Assembly (NCBI GenBank): GCA_009697555.1
Contig: WLQV01000007.1
Span: forward strand, 1-13,015
Direction: 5' to 3'
DNA from: Actinomycetota bacterium
GTDB lineage: Bacteria; Actinomycetota; Actinomycetes; Nanopelagicales; Nanopelagicaceae
Length of the DNA: 13,015 nt
Below are positions 12,867 through 13,015 of the stretch, piece by piece. Under the pieces are notes generated by a model that was not told where the DNA came from, did no database searches, and saw only the letters and a list, made by a program, of their open reading frames with translations. Position numbers and translations under genes: made by a program. The number at the start of each line of letters is the position of its first letter. Within the stretch, counting starts at the first letter, position 1.

Positions 12867-13015
12867 ATGGCGATCCCACTGCAGTCTGAGAACTTCTGGC
12901 AGTTGCTGCGCCATCCACGCCTCTCTCGGATTTATGCCGTGCGCTGGAGCGGCCAACTCACGGACGGCATCTTCCAAAGTGCATTGGCCTCTTTCGTTCT
13001 CTTCTCGCCAGAGCG
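12867..13015 (+). CDS. MFS transporter, N-terminal part (3' end outside window)
   Basis: First 49 codons of a gene that runs off the right edge. It begins MAIPLQSENFWQLLRHPRLS and continues IYAVRWSGQLTDGIFQSALASFVLFSPER, the N terminus typical of an actinobacterial major facilitator permease: a short cytosolic lead, then helix 1 with RWSGQLTDGIFQSALASF. An in-frame TAA at 12846-12848 and no other start between it and the ATG fix the start. There is no Shine-Dalgarno, so a leaderless transcript is likely. The substrate cannot be told. Confidence 0.8.
   Translation, partial: MAIPLQSENFWQLLRHPRLSRIYAVRWSGQLTDGIFQSALASFVLFSPE

Overview
The window looks like ordinary core chromosome from an actinobacterium (Actinomycetota) with a small, compact genome and mid-range GC (about 45-50% by eye, unlike the 60-70% of most actinobacteria). 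The protein evidence is a FadE5-type acyl-CoA dehydrogenase, an Mtb-like dUMP-forming dCTP deaminase, a zinc-binding C+ S18, an SSB ending in DEPPF and a DUF5318 zinc-ribbon protein. The right half repeats the gene order known in Mycobacterium tuberculosis (Rv0049 DUF5318, ponA1, Rv0051 membrane protein, rpsF, ssb, rpsR, rplI, dnaB). Mid GC, very short gaps and shared stop codons suggest a streamlined freshwater lineage such as Nanopelagicales (acI). That placement is inference.

Layout, left to right: the C-terminal part of a sensor histidine kinase (+); a leftward group dcd, lemA, htpX (-); a rightward pair fadE5 and an EamA transporter (+); then a long leftward block (-) made of DUF5318, ponA, a GT87-like membrane glycosyltransferase, rpsF, ssb, rpsR, rplI, a terminator and dnaB. 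The first codons of an MFS transporter (+) end the window. No tRNA, rRNA, CRISPR, insertion sequence or prophage gene was seen.

How the genes fit together: ponA and the GT87-like gene belong to cell-envelope synthesis. rpsF, rpsR and rplI make ribosomal proteins, while ssb and dnaB serve the replication fork. dcd supplies dUMP for dTTP synthesis and removes dUTP. lemA and htpX are a common membrane quality-control pair. fadE5 feeds beta-oxidation.

The most interesting non-coding DNA is the 332-bp gap between dnaB and rplI (7103-7434). It holds four one-mismatch DnaA-box-like 9-mers and one weaker copy, all in one orientation with regular spacing, beside an AT-rich stretch. Two possible short hydrophobic-peptide ORFs and a perfect 13-bp terminator stem are also there. 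The rpsF leader can fold so that its Shine-Dalgarno is paired, as expected of an S6:S18 autoregulatory element. Six genes without a Shine-Dalgarno have a TANNNT hexamer 6-8 nt before the start codon, which suggests widespread leaderless transcription.
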